A stretch of 64,000 nucleotides of DNA from Hermatobates lingyangjiaoensis (lineage: Eukaryota; Arthropoda; Insecta; Hemiptera; Hermatobatidae), in assembly GCA_026182355.1 (NCBI GenBank), contig JAPFBL010000049.1:1116001-1180000 (forward strand), read 5' to 3'. The stretch's first letter is position 1; the number at the start of each line of letters is the position of its first letter. The position numbers were made by a program, and so were the translations under genes. This document shows, in pieces, positions 11,887 to 24,509 of the stretch. The notes under the pieces are model-generated. The model ran no database searches. It was not told the DNA's origin and saw only the letters and a list, made by a program, of their open reading frames with translations.

Positions 11887-12095
11887 AATTGATTAGTAGT
11901 TGGTAACATTGAATGGTACTTGCTAAAACTTATTGGTAAATGGTATCATTAATTAATAGATGGTAGCACTGATTGGTACTTGGTAACACTGCTCGGTAAT
12001 TGGTAACACTGATTAATATTGGTAAAACTGAATAGTAGTTGGTAACTACTGATTGGTAGTCGGTAAGACTGAGTAGTTGTTGGTAACTGCTGATT
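11886..12095 (+). repeat. minisatellite, about 20-22-bp unit
   Basis: Around ten diverged units of the form tgattggtagttggtaacac run through this stretch. The units vary in length by one to three bases. It is inserted between two Y-family segments. The minus-strand open frame over it simply translates the repeat. Confidence 0.9.
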
Positions 12096-12099
12096 GAGA

Positions 12100-12690
12100 G
12101 TTAACAACAAAATTACATTAACCAAAGGGGCGTTAAAATACATTTTCTGGGTTAGACAATGTTTTTCTTTGACGTTAAACAACTAATTACAAAAAAATGA
12201 TATTTTGCTAAAACATTGACCAAAAAATTAAGATTTTATAAAAAAAAATTCATGAAATTTCAATTATGGCAAAGAGCAATAAGGCTATAAAAACTGAATA
12301 TTGATCCTGGACTAACGGTTTGATTGCTATAGTTATTGTACTTTTTAATACATTTATCTATATTGCTTACAATGACTTAGAAATTTTTTGAGTGAGTCCA
12401 CTGAAATAAAATTGATGTTTACAGGTTTAATGAAAAGTTTTTAAAAATGTAATAACTTAATATGAGATGAAGAATAAAATTCTTACATCTAAATATCAAC
12501 ACCCATCTAACATATAATTTCTTCAATGTAGAAGGAAGTCAGACTAACTATGTAAGAGATTCACTGGTTATTGGGACAAAAACTACGTTATCCTGTGAGA
12601 GATTACATATTTCGTAACATGAAATCTACACATCTCCAATTTAGACATTTATATTATGCAGTTGAGTGTAAGCCAGTCTAGATTTTTCTA
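12100..12690 (+). repeat. X/Y family, internal region and Y end
   Basis: 12100-12430 aligns by eye with 37040-37340, 47520-47760 and, reversed, 49420-49720: blocks 'attacattaaccaaaggggcg', 'aaaaaaattcatgaaatttca', 'ctggact', 'gacttagaaattttttgag'. 12530-12690 is the diverged Y end. The decayed reading frame of the family (see 49420-49710) passes through it and is broken by stops. Confidence 0.75.
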
Positions 12691-12744
12691 AATAACACTT
12701 AAGTTTTTTCGTCTACACAATAAAGTATATCTGACATAGTCAAC

Positions 12745-13022
12745 AATTTCGAATGATAAACATACATCTTCAGGACGCGAATTACTTCTTGGGTGAATTT
12801 TCTGGTTTATTGCACATGCAATGTGAAGACAGTTGGAGCTGTTTTTCTTCAAGTTTAAGATAAACTGGTCGTTGATCCTCTGGGGTGAGTGGCCTCGCGG
12901 TCCAAGTTACTACCTGTAACTTGGGCATCATCGGGGAGGTTTCTGGCTGCCCTCCAGTATTCAGGCACCCAGATGATTCACCCAAGAAGTGCTTCGCATC
13001 CTGAAGATAAATATTTATCGAC
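12745..13022. repeat. foldback element with GC-richer centre
   Basis: The left arm around 12765-12802 (catcttcaggacgcga, cttcttgggtgaatt) is the diverged complement of the right arm 12972-13008 (gattcacccaagaagt, cgcatcctgaagat). The centre (12880-12960) is GC-richer, with tggcctcgcggtccaagtta. Frames of about 80 residues exist on both strands, but each is a product of the arms and centre with no known similarity. This may be a MITE-like or duplicated short element. Confidence 0.75.
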
Positions 13023-13151
13023 ACAAGTCAACCATAGGAGGTATACTTTATTGTGTAGACAAAATAAAAATAAGGGATTGTTATTTAGAAAAATTGAGAA
13101 ACTTGTTAAGAAACAGGTATGAGTTAAGTTTGGCATCATTTTCGATGATAT

Positions 13152-13177
13152 ATACATATATATAAAAGAAGATTCTA

Positions 13178-13213
<36 letters not shown>

Positions 13214-13230
13214 TAGAATCTTCTTTTCTA
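13152..13230. repeat. palindrome built on (TA)n
   Basis: agaagattctagtatatata on the left is answered by actagaatcttcttttc on the right across a (TA)n tract (about 13176-13212). It would form a cruciform and is similar in layout to the other TA-centred foldbacks. Confidence 0.85.
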
Positions 13231-13239
13231 TGAGTATAT

Positions 13240-14840
13240 ACTTCAGAAACATTTCAAAATTTTCATAATATTTCCTCACATTTAGACCACCTCAAGCGAA
13301 TTGGTACTGGACCAACGCCTCTTTCGACCTCACCTTTGCACACCCCTCAACTAAGAAGGTTGAAAACTGAAATAAATGAAAACAAATAAATAACGACAAT
13401 CTAGTGTAACTTCTCCTGATTATTAACACTTCCTTGTTCATATATATATTGGTGACTTATGTGCACATGTTAGATATTGTAGTGATTGTTTTCATTTGTT
13501 TTTATGCAGCCATTATAAGAAATTTTATTCACTGATTGAAATGGTTGAAAATATTAATAACACTTTTGAGATTAAATCATTTTGAGTTAATTTGCAATTC
13601 AGCCTAAATTCCAACCAAAAATTGTGTTTGTTATACCAGTTGAGTTATATAATAATTTCAATGCGCTACCACAACTTAAGTTGCCTAACTTTTCCTTTTC
13701 CAATTCAGTCAAGCTGCTTTCTTGTTTCATAATCGGATTTAAAATTTCCATATAACATTTACAGATACCTTTTTCTGTAGATAATATTGATAAAAAAAAA
13801 TTCTTTTAAACAGTATATTTTTGTTAACTTATACACAATTTCCGTTATTATTTCGAAATATGAATGAAATGTACCATGTTATTTATTTCAAATAGCTAAC
13901 ACAACAATTTTAATTTCTCCTAAACTCCATAATTTTTTATGTAATAATTTTTTTTCCTTGTAGAATTAAAATCAATTAATTTATTAATAAAAACTATCCT
14001 ACAAGTAAGGTACTTTACCAATTCATTAGGAAATTATTGTAACTTAATTTCTTAGTTAACATGAAACACTACAAGATTATCTTTTAATTCATTATAAACA
14101 TGTATTTCAATAAATTGTAATTATTTAACAAAATGTTGTTATTATGACAGAGTCTATTAAATATTATTAAAAAAATATAAAGAAGAAGGCGGTTCGTTTG
14201 ATTCTGTTAACTGTACGTGGTAAGATGGTATATTCTTAGAATAATAATTTAACAATTAAAGCAAAGCTGAGCATGTATATACATTTATAAATAAAAAACG
14301 GAGTTATAAAAATATTTGCTATGTATTCGTTTAGAATTTGTTATCCACCTCTAAACAGAGGTGACTAAGGGTAGTCCCTTAAACATATTAGGGGTTATCT
14401 ATAAACTTCGCTTAAGCATAATCATATTAATTAATTGATATTCACATTAAATATATAGAGGATACGTTAGATATATGAAATTTAATATATATTATTTATA
14501 TCTTACGCTTTTTGTTTTGATAACCATCCGAATCAATTTACTCAGAGCTATTAAAAATTTGGTTAATCTTTATTGAAGAACATTTTTCTCACTTTTCGAT
14601 CATAAAGACTAATTTTTCATTTTAAGGGTGCATATCAAACTGTATTTGTATTAAATTTATTCTAAATATTCAAATTAATCAATATTAATCAAAATATTAC
14701 TTAACAAAGTTTAGTGTTGGTGCCGACTTACTGTTCTGTCTCAGGGTTACCAGTAACTAAAATATGAAATATTGTGATTATGTAATCACATATAACCTTT
14801 GGCTGGAAATATGCCTACAAACACACACATACACACACGC
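13240..14840. other. AT-rich DNA, no gene
   Basis: No protein similarity seen. Two adjacent small hairpins occur at 14346-14363 (CACCTCT-AAAC-AGAGGTG) and 14366-14381 (TAAGGG-TAGT-CCCTTA), both perfect. They may be the end of an unidentified element. Confidence 0.55.
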
Positions 14841-14851
14841 AAATATGGTAG

Positions 14852-15088
14852 GTGCTAATGGTATCATTGGACGTGTGTGGCACATTCTATGCAGCGTACT
14901 GTCCAAGTATACTTAGTGAACTTAGAAGTTTTCAATGTCCAAGAAATTTGTATTGGCTGGCAAGAAGTTATTGCTCAAACAGGACTGCCACTATAAGTTT
15001 AAACAACTATACGATGACAGTTGAGACGACCAGGGGCAACTCAAGGTTCGTGCTGTGGACTAGGTTCTTGGTGTATAGTGTATGGTAG
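14852..15088 (+). pseudogene. LINE reverse transcriptase fragment (motif A to B)
   Basis: The frame contains SLDVCGTFYAAYCPSIL, matching the usual D(I/V)xGAFDxxWxPxIL of R1/LOA RTs, then LRSFQCPRNLYWLARSY, SNRTATISLNNY, and TRGNSR (normally TRGCPQGS). The catalytic Asp of motif A is still present but its neighbour Asp is Tyr, and the PQG of motif B is lost. Downstream in other frames FAEDFLLLV replaces the catalytic FADD box. The enzyme is dead. Confidence 0.85.
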
Positions 15089-15528
15089 CCTACTTAGACT
15101 ACCGTATCCAACTTGTGCCAAATTTATAGCCTTTGCTGAAGACTTCTTACTGCTGGTGGCTGTGAAACATTGGTCGATCTGGAGGTGAGTATCAGTCGTT
15201 GTATGGTTCTAATAAGTGCTTGGTTTGAACAACATAAAATCTCTTTTAATGAAGATAAATCAAAAGTACTTCAACTATTTAAAGGTTGAGAGTGATTTAG
15301 TGAAGTGCCTGTTTATCTTTTACACCGGAAGTTGCAGTCAGCGAGCAGCTTAAGTACCTGGATCTGACATTTGACAGGAGGTTGTCAAGGAATCTGCATA
15401 TAAAACAAGTGGCAGAAGAAAGCTGTCAGATCGTAAATGTCCTATCAAGATCAGCCACATTTGGGCCACAGATCAACCACAGCCAGGTTGCAGTCCATTG
15501 ATTATAGAACTCGAATAACCATCTTTCA

Positions 15529-15738
15529 TTGATAGAAGTAATTAGGAAATACGTATGTACACCTAATCAAACTAGGGTCAGAATCAATTTCTGCTGGGTT
15601 AAGGCCCATGTAGGAATCATAGGTAATGGAAGGCCTGACTTACTGGCTAAAGATTCTGGAAGGAAGAAAAGTGGAGCTTTTACAAAAGGAGTAAAAAAGC
15701 TCCTAAATACCAAACTTTCCCCTATTCAGTCTTCTTGA
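15529..15738 (+). pseudogene. LINE RNase H C-terminal fragment
   Basis: The open frame includes FCWVKAHVGIIGNGRPDLLAK, the characteristic (W)VxAHxGxxGNExADxLAK block of LINE RNase H domains; here the usual Glu after GN is Gly. It follows the RT thumb remnants by about 50 bases. After its stop, cysteine-bearing scraps near 15940 (ACPCDG) match the C-terminal Cys region of such elements. Confidence 0.85.
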
Positions 15739-16414
15739 CATGGGCTGGTGAAAAACGTACCATCAGTGGGAGGAAATTTGAAATTGTTCTCCAGTAGGAG
15801 TACTGACGAGGCAGATTCTACCATCACCAAGAAGACGATCTAGGATGACACAAATGGAGATTAATCATAAGGTAACACAAATGCTGTCAGGCCATGGAAA
15901 ATGCTGTTATACCTGTATCGATTTAATGTATATCCTACAGACGCCGCCTGCCCATGCGACGGAGTCACACCGCAGATAATAGACTGACTACATTCTATAG
16001 GACAGCTGCATTATAGAACGAACAAGAACACTGCTTATGTAGTCGTATGTAATTTAAAAAGGAAGGTGGCCACAGGTCAAACATAAGCTTCTCGAAAGTG
16101 ATATATGGACAATAACACATAATTTTACTAAAAAGATATTTCCAAATGTACTAGACAATAATTAACTAGATATTACGTTCTTAAGGTACTTGTGCATATT
16201 ACCCAGATAAGCATTATATTCAAAATTTCTTGTTACAATAACTTTATGATAGCAGAATTGTAATTATGATAGAAGAATACTGCACTTAACAACAATTAAC
16301 TATATCTTAAGTTTGAATGTATATAAACAAATTGGTGTAAATAGTATTGTAATTCTATGGCCAAAAGAACTCGCAGTACTTTGTGTGGACATGTTGCAAT
16401 AAAGAATGTTTAAA

Positions 16415-16447
16415 ACACACACATACACATACATATACACACATAAC

Positions 16448-16539
<92 letters not shown>
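16415..16539 (+). repeat. (CA)n microsatellite
   Basis: An interrupted CA/TA stretch from 16415, then an uninterrupted (AC) run from 16449 to 16539, 91 bases. The long uninterrupted run should be highly variable in length. Cys-Val open frames over it are artefacts. Confidence 0.98.
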
Positions 16540-16541
<2 letters not shown>

Positions 16542-16544
16542 AAG

Positions 16545-19500
16545 AGAGAGAGATAGATTAATTATCGAAAAACTATTTTATTGCAGGAGTTAGAGTATTT
16601 GTATTTATGGAGTTAGAGGACTTAAAACGTGTATTTTCGTTGAAAACTTGACATCAAACTTTCGATTCAAACATAACACTTTTATGCCTTTAATTTCATA
16701 AAAAGAGCGAAAAAAAGACTAAATTAGAGTTATTTTTTTCTCTCAACATTCATTGAACGTTCCAATGAAGTAATAAATTTAGTGCATTGATTTTAACTCA
16801 CTATTTTTTTCCATTTGAGTATGACCATTTTTTAAGTTAGAAAATAAAATTAATTCCTAATTGCTTGCAGTGTAGAATAGAATGTTTAAAATAGTATTAA
16901 CCAATATAATCTAACCAATATAATACACTAACACAAAAAACTCGATTCAACAACACCCAATTTTTTAATAGAGAATGAAAATATAGCAAATTCAGGCAAT
17001 GTGAAATCTGCAGACTAAAATGCAAAAACTGTAGACAATTTTTTGTTGGCAGACAGAATGGATTTTAAGACTATGATATAAAGAATACATTAATACTTTT
17101 AAAATATAAAACAAATTTCAATTTTGTCAACCAATTAATGACACATGGACATGAACGATACAATATGTCTGTCTGTGTATAAGTATGTTATATTATAATA
17201 AAATATTAATTTTAATTTATTATTTAATTCCTATGTTTCAAAGGATACTTACTATACAGCCTTACTTTTTATCAAATTGAATTTTTGGAAAAATTAATTG
17301 ATAAATGCATTAAAATCATTGTGATGATTTAACTCATTAATAAAGCGCCAAGAAGATATCGACATGTCTACATGAAAGAAATTATTGATAAAAAGTAAGT
17401 ACATAGCTAAGTAAGATTTCGATTCTACATGCTACCAGCTGGTATCAAAATTATCTTTTTATATCATAGCAGTGAGATTCTGTTAAGTTCGAAAGAAACT
17501 CTAAAATATAAATCAAGTAGTTGCATTTTGTGAGATAGACAAGTGCAATCAAACTGTATGCCACGCAATTTTCAAAAAATAAATGTTGATGTATGGTATG
17601 GTAGTTTATAAACAACACTGATGGCAGGAGTGACTCATAATGGGCATGTTTCAATAACTGCTCAAGTGCTAATGTGTAATGAATAACCCAATCCAAGGGT
17701 CTAGACAAGATACTAAACATGCAACAAAGGTCTTTTTTGAGAAACAGCGGGCAGCATCCTCTGAGTAAAAATAAAGGAGCCTATGTGAAACATCTTTACA
17801 ATACCCTTCTTTACAAACAGAGTTTCAACACTAATCTATATAAAATATAAGGTTAAAGGAACACCTTCTCAACTTTTGTGAAGTTGTCTTGGTATCAGTA
17901 TCAACGATGGAAAACAGGTTAGTCCAGGATGTTCTTTGACAGTAGTCAGGTATTATTGTATCATACCGACTGGTTAGCGATTGCCTTAACAAAAGGGGTT
18001 AACATGAATATAAGCTTACACTTATCCACAAGGATATACAGTTATCCATACACTTAATAATAGCTAATAACTGTCATCTTAAGAAAATTAGAAACTCCCT
18101 ATGTATTAATGAACAAATACGAGGTGTACAAAATTTCTGGACCATACTTTCGTACAATACTTTCCCTAATATGAATAAAAGTTAGAAAAACTTTCTCAGA
18201 AAGCTCCTAAGGGTTTTAAATAAATCTGAGATGCACAAATGAAGATTCAAAGGGCTTATTTGGGTTTCAACGTATAAATTTGGGAAACTGCAGAACTGAT
18301 CATTTAGCCTGCTCGGCTACTTCTTGTTAGAACAAGACCCTTTTCTGATGACCAGGATTGCACTTCCCATATATAGACAAATGAAAAATCACTGACTTTT
18401 AAAAAAAAAACCAGTTGAGAGTGCATGCCTTACAGCTAGCTGCATAAAGCCATGGTAAATTCCAAAACATACGGAAAGACTTTACCAGCAATTTTACGGA
18501 GATATTCACAGGACATTTATTGATTCATAGGTATACCGATACCAGAGGTTAACCGATGCCTGCGCAGATATACATCAAGGAAAAGAACAGATAAACGTTG
18601 AAAACTTCTTCTGTGACTGTTCTGAAATAATGTTCCGTTCTTTAGCTATACAAATGATCTCAATGTCTGCCTGAAAGATTTTAACAATAAAGATTACTGA
18701 GTTTTCTTTATATAACACATATTTGCCATGCCTTTATTTATCTTCCAAATATCCAAAATTTAATGTTATAAATGTCTAAGCGATGAACCCAAAACAGAAA
18801 ATCGATTCAAAAACTCTTCGTAAAGTTCATTAAGAAAGAATACATTTAAAATGAAACTCTTAAGATAGAGAAATAAGGTAAGCAATTAAAAGGTTGACGA
18901 CATAAAGTAAGGTTAATTGGTTTAACGCCACAATTTATAAAACATATCTATTCAAGTGAAGTTGGTTAAAATAACCGATAAGAACAAAAGCTGATCTCTT
19001 CTTTGATCATGCAAAGGATTTATCATCAACTGAAGTCAGGAATTTTATTTAACTCAAACACTTTGGATGGTTCAAGGAGAAATAGGAAGGTGGAGATCAG
19101 CCCCAGGCATTTGTATGAATGACGTCCCAAAGGTTCTAATGACCTGCTGCTGTCTGTATCAAAATATCAAAGAAAGAAAGTATTTTATAAAATTTACAAA
19201 TGATTAAAAATGCACATTTTAAACCAGAGACTCATAGAAATATGAGGCATTGGCTTCAACACATTGACGAAAGGGACGCACAGTAATGGCGCAGTTTCAC
19301 CTACATCGCGTTATGATTTCATATTAAAAAGGCCAAATAAATTTACCCTCTAAACAAATAGTGACTATTAACACTTGCTAATCAATTATTAAAATGCATT
19401 ACTTTAAAACATCAGAGTAACTAAAATATACTAAAAACATAAAAAAGAATGTATTTGCCGAAGCATGAGTAATTTACTTTCCTGCTCGTAAAAACAAAAC

Positions 19501-20985
19501 ATGAAAATAATTTCTTCTCGTTTTTCTATTGAAACAATAAACCTGGCTTTAAAATATTTAGTTTAGATAAGCATTGCTTTTATAAACAAACACGATTTTT
19601 ACCGAAAATCTTTTTAACCACATAACACCACTAGTCGTCGAATTTTTATATATTTTTTTAATGGAATATTTGCATTCTATATAACTCTTGCGTTAACAGT
19701 TTCCTTTTTCCTTCCTTTTTTTTTTATATTTAATGTCAATAGACAACTGTTTTGTTTGGTTATTTTTGAATGATAACATCAATGTTTGAAATATATAGAA
19801 CTAATAATTTTTGGAATCTTTTTTAAATTTTGTAACTTTAAATTAAAATCATTAAGTAATCTTAATAAAATTCCTGAACTGTAGACTTAAGAAACATTTT
19901 TTTCAGATATTACACTGAGTGTATGATTCAATTTACATATTTTATTGCTTTTTCATAATTAATATACCTAGTCAATAAGAAATATCAAATGGAAAAAAAC
20001 CTTCAAATTAAGAAGTACAAATTAAAGGCCACCACCAATTCCGGCACCAAAAATATTTTCCAACTAAACATCTGGATTTATGTAAAAAAATAAAACAATT
20101 CATTTATTCAAATAAAAAAAAACCTTTTTCTCAAAAGATTAATCAACTAAATTTTATGAAAACATTTATGGAAAATCAAAAGTAAGTTTGCAAACATAAT
20201 TTAAAATTTCCTTTAATTTTAAAATATTTTAATAAAATGCTTTGGTTAGCACTGTTATACGATATCATTTAAATAATATTTATCAATTCAAATAAAACAA
20301 AGTTTTATTCAAATAACTACAGTGGAAAAATTAAAATATATAAGAAAAAATGTGAATTGGTAACAACATAATCTGACTACTCAAAAAGGAAGGAATACAT
20401 AAACTAAGTTTATTAGAATAAATATTTCTGACTGTTTTTAGAAGTGTTTATTGAGATGTGCAATAAAAATATGGACGGATAATGAAATTATTTTAATCTA
20501 TAGTTCTTGTTTCAAAGTCAAGTAAAAAATGTCTCTTAAATATTACGTTAAATTAACATTATTAAATAATTTAAATGATTAAAATTTAACTTTTGCATTT
20601 ATCTCAATGAACGGTGATGAAAAAAATATACTTTTTACGGATTGTACGATGATTTTTAAAAAATCTTGTACAAATAAGCTAAAAGAACCTGGTTTTGTAG
20701 TAAAACAAAATCGGTTTTGAGACACTTCATGGCTCTAACTTGTCTCGATATAAATGTGTAATTGAATAAAGTAAAATTACTTAACTATTAAGGAATAGGT
20801 GAAACACATAATGTACATTCATACATAAAATGCAAATGTATTAAAATTCTTGCCCAATATTTTTTCATTTTGATATTCAGCTTCAGGAATGTCAATTGAA
20901 GTACTAGTGGATCCTATTAATTACTTGATAACGACATTAAATATCAATAGGTCATGTAAATTTTATTACCTATATTTCATTACCT
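16545..20985. other. AT-rich DNA, no recognised gene
   Basis: No family recognised in any frame. 17430-18650 and 18990-19170 are less A/T-skewed and may be old decayed coding or repeat DNA, but stops are frequent and no motif is visible. 19320-19460 shares short blocks with 7680-7760. Confidence 0.5.
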
Positions 20986-20989
20986 ATTT

Positions 20990-21475
20990 TCTATTATCCC
21001 TTTGAGATTGAATTATAAGTCAACATTTTACATTTTATTGAAAAAAAAAATATTTCCCATTGTTTTAAAATTCTGAATATATTTTTGTTTATTATATTTG
21101 TAAACTCAAAGAAAATGCCAAAATTTCAAAACTCTAGAATTAGCCATTTAGGAGAAAAAAAGTTTTCTGAAAACTGGTTTTTGGAGGAAAAGAAGTGACT
21201 ATCACGTCATGCACAATTCCTCCTAAACAATGGGGATCATCTACATTATAAGACCCATTTTTGTGTAAAATATCAACTTGATCCATCAAAGATTCTGGAC
21301 CCTAGCGTGGTAACAAGCAATGCAAACATACTCACCCACCCACCCACACACACACAGACATCATCGAAAAAACTTCATAAAACGACTTTTGGACCTCAAA
21401 ACATATAATTCCATCAAAATCTCGAGATCAAATTTTTTCACGATCACTATACTTTACTTATACTAAAGCAAAAAT
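20990..21475 (+). repeat. X/Y family, X end (copy X2)
   Basis: Same ordered blocks as copy X1, here with a ccacccaccc-(CA) site at 21336-21358, and ending in ctcgagatc, ttttttcacgatcactat and actttacttatactaaagc. The last block is the terminal motif of the family. It seems to be an X end without its Y half. Confidence 0.85.
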
Positions 21476-21479
21476 AATA

Positions 21480-22538
21480 AAACCAATATGTACGGGAAAC
21501 GTATTAATATAACCGGGAAAAATGATTTAAACGGCAAAAACGTTTTAAACGGGAAAAAGATATTAAAAAACGAAAAAAGTATTCATTCATTATATTTTGA
21601 TATTCATAAGCAACAGACTGGTTTTTAAATCATTAAAACTGTGATAAGTATTAAAGAATAAATTAATTCAAGTGACTTACTTAATGTAGATTTACATTGA
21701 ACCAGGAATGACATTCATGTTTATAAAATAGGAATGAAAATAATTTGTTAGAAAATATAGAATATTTTACCATAGATTAAATCAAATATATTAAAAATAT
21801 AGGAATAACATATTATTAAAAAATACAAATATCACTTATTGTATTTTTAAATTATAGAACATTTCAAAATACTGCAAATACCCCTTCTTCCACTGAGTAG
21901 AAATAACGAAGTGATTGCGGTATAATTTTATATGAACCAAACATTCATTCATATGTTCTGAATGTAATGAATATATAGTGCAACATATTGTAGCAGATTA
22001 AAGCGTGGATGCACCACGTTTTAAATTGCTACAATACTATGACATATAATGAAAATCTAGAGTCACCTATACTCTACTATACAATGAGTAAAAAATATCA
22101 AACTGGTTAACAACATAATGATTTTTGTCTCCTCAAAAGCTTTCATATTCAAACGTAAGTCAAAATTTTTCCATTATATTGAAGATAATACCGTTTTTCA
22201 AGTTTTAAAAATGTCAAATTTTTTTCATATATTCCTTATATAATCAAATCATGAATATGTACATTATATTCCTGTGTTAAAGTCCTCTCCGTTTATCCAA
22301 TATCGTCGTGCCAAAAATCACTGCACCTTATTTTACAAAGTCCTTTGTAAGTCATTATTATCACAATTTAAAAATTTCAATGAGGAAGAATTTCATTGAT
22401 TAAGTAAAGAAACAAGTTCCAAAAATGAATTTGCTTATTATATTTCTATTTTATTCTGCATAGCAAATGTAATAATGAAACTGTAATAAAAACAATTTAT
22501 ATAATTATAAATTAAAAATAAAATTTTCATTAATGTAA
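21480..22538. other. AT-rich DNA, small X-like scrap
   Basis: 22120-22215 has a weak match to the X block (cctcaaaagctttcatattcaaacgtaagtc split by changes). Otherwise no feature is recognised. Confidence 0.45.
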
Positions 22539-22813
22539 TCTATATAAATAAAAGAATGATTTTGTCTGTACATTGCTAAGAACTAACTCATTTCAAGTTT
22601 TCTTTACGTTTCATACATTGGAGAAACGAATCCACCCTTAGAAAAATTTCTGTCAGTTTGTAAGTGAGATATAACAGTCTCATTAACAAATGTTTTTTTT
22701 TTACTAGCCTCTGTTGTGCTAACGATATACATATCCTTAAATACGAAATTACCTCCTCTTGAAATAATATAAAAGAAATAAAACATTACGAAAAGCTAAA
22801 TAAACAAGTACAA
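22539..22813 (+). mobile_element. Helitron 5'-end fragment
   Basis: Starts TCTATATAAATAAAAGAATG directly after an A, the classic 5' terminus of arthropod Helitrons, and continues with gattttgtctgtacattgct and ccatacattgg-like sequence. About 120 bases match the next copy at 22814, after which it diverges. No 3' hairpin-CTRR end is seen before the second start, so this is a truncated copy or a duplicated end. Confidence 0.75.
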
Positions 22814-22939
22814 TCTATATAAATAAAAAAATAATTTTGTCTGTACATTGCTTAGAACTGACTCATTTCAAGTTTTCTTTATGTTCCATACATTGGAGAA
22901 ACCGAATCCACCGTTAGAAAAACTTCTGTCCATTTGTCT

Positions 22940-23235
22940 GCAAAATTTTGTCACAAGAAAACTCTGCCACCATAAGACATATTAAACTGAAACTTACACA
23001 GTAAATTTGTGTAGGTCTAACTTAAAATATAGGCTCTGAATTGATTGGAAATTCAATGTAGAAGTGAAGTTATGGACGTTTAAACCAAAAACGTTTGTCA
23101 CAAGCAAACTCAGCCACCATGAGACATAGCAAGATGAAGCTTTGACACTAGATTTGTGTATGCCTAACTTAAAATATATGCTCTAAATAGATTGCTAATT
23201 CAGTACAGAAGCGAAGTTAGGGGCTTTAAGCTGTA
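22940..23235 (+). repeat. tandem duplication inside Helitron, two about 145-bp units
   Basis: The block starting 'ttgtcacaag' with aaactc(t/a)gccaccat(a/g)agacat recurs: first copy about 22942-23065, second about 23096-23225, with matching tails (aacttaaaatat, gctct, aattca). It lies between the Helitron 5' end and the helicase remnant. Confidence 0.8.
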
Positions 23236-23293
23236 TTTTGCTAACATTACAGACAAGTTTGTTTTGAAAATACACAGGTGTGGCACGTAGGTA

Positions 23294-24034
23294 TTGTTAG
23301 TTGATTTTAATTTCATTGGAGCATATGCATATATTGCCTATTTGAAATCATTGAAACGGTGTTTCCCAGAGTTGAGAATGTATTATCTATTAAGAATAAA
23401 TAGTTTTGTAAACGAGCAATTCTCAGCCCTTAATATGAACAGGAAGGAAAAATCAACAAACAAGTTCTTAAACTATCATACCGAGGAAAGAATTTACAAG
23501 TCAGTAAAGAGAGAGATTAGTGATGAGGAACCAGTTCATTATACAACTAAATTTCTTGACTATGAATTTCTTGACTCTGAATTTCTTTCTCCTGGACAGC
23601 CCGCTCATGAGTAAAAACTTAAAGTAGGAGCACCAATCATGCTGCGATTTAGTATCAATAAGAAATTTCATGTTATGAAACGTGAGTGCCCCAAAACTGT
23701 GCAACGGGACACGACTCCGAGTTTGTGCTCTGCATAGATATGCCATTGAGGCAGACACCATGATTGGTGTGGTATTGGTGAGTCTGTGAGTGTACCACGC
23801 ATCCCATTCATTCCGAGCCACTATATGTTTCCGTTGAAACGATTGCAAAGTCCCGTGAGAGTCTATTTCGCAATCACGTTAACTAAGTTGCAAGGGGAAA
23901 CTTTTTCTATCGCAGGAAATGAAGTGAGCGAGATCAAGTTTTTCTCACATGGTCAACTGTATTTTACTTGCTTAAGAGTCAGAGGTTCTAACGTTTGTTC
24001 TTCCATGAACCTGAAGGACAGACAGCTAATATAG
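23294..24034 (+). pseudogene. Helitron Pif1-like helicase, C-terminal part, frameshifted
   Basis: Three frame segments line up with Helitron helicase. Around 23500-23610 the block ends YTTKFLDYEFLDSEFLSPG (normally YPTEFLNSLxxxGLPPH). At 23620-23770 KVGAPIMLRF and, in another frame, LCNGTRL-type sequence appear. From 23786 come SVPRIPFIPSH, LKRLQSPVRVYFAITLTKLQ, GETFSIAG and SHGQLYFTCLRVR. The last blocks are helicase motifs V and VI (normally FAMTINKSQGQ and HGQLYVxxSRV). At least two frameshifts and a stop break it. The helicase unwinds DNA in rolling-circle transposition; here it cannot function. Confidence 0.85.
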
Positions 24035-24509
24035 TGTATATAGAGACATTTTCTTAACACTGTACTAATAATTTTCTACTATTCTATAATTTCTAATGGC
24101 ATTTTGGAATACTAAGTATAACAGAATTTTTGATTCTGTCAAAAACGCGTACGTTTGCTAGTACATTTATAAATTAATGAAAATAATATAATGCTTTAAT
24201 AACTTTATATATATTTTTTGTATCACTGAAACATTTTATAATATTGTTGTGCAAATAATTACTAACTTCACTTCATTGTAAGAATTTCATATTGGATTGA
24301 TAAAATCCAAACAATTTTTTTTTAATTTTTCGATGTGAGTGTTTTCAAAAACTATGATCTCTGATGTAGAATAATTTTATTTATATTTTTATAAAGAATT
24401 ATTCCTGGAATGTTATTACATGCCAGTGTTATTTTTTAAATCACTTTTCTTTCTCTTTGTAGAAAATTATAAAAATCTCAAGTTTAGTACAAGTAAAAAA
24501 GTACCGACC

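Larger units (their letters stand above)
14840..16080 (+). mobile_element. R1/LOA-type LINE fragment with RNase H, decayed
   Basis: Coding scraps run in order on one strand: RT motif A/B region (14852-15088), YADD-equivalent region (about 15120-15160), RT thumb (15240-15480), RNase H (15529-15738) and a C-terminal Cys region (15880-16010). Frame changes and stops separate them. The region is 5'-truncated, starting near RT motif A. An RNase H after the RT favours the LOA or I groups over classical R1. The assignment rests on motif wording only. Confidence 0.8.
22814..24161 (+). mobile_element. Helitron remnant with both termini
   Basis: The 5' end TCTATATAAATAAAA follows an A at 22813. The 3' end is the perfect hairpin AAACG-CGTA-CGTTT (24143-24156) followed by GCTAG ending at 24161 and then a host T, which is the Helitron rule (TC...CTRR inserted between A and T). 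A second hairpin ACAGAAT...ATTCTGT lies just inside (24121-24139). Inside is the C-terminal part of a Pif1-type helicase, broken. At 1.35 kb it is an internally deleted derivative of an autonomous element; the Rep domain is absent. Confidence 0.85.

Noticed and set aside
11886..12095. CRISPR array
   Set aside because: Units are contiguous and diverged with no spacers, in a eukaryotic setting; it is a minisatellite.
12782..13122. Genes of 80 and 77 residues on opposite strands at 12.8-13.1 kb
   Set aside because: Both are translations of a foldback repeat, with no similarity or gene context.
16300..16540. Cys-Val repeat proteins over (CA)n tracts (also at 10661, 29453, 60708)
   Set aside because: They translate pure microsatellite and have no start context.
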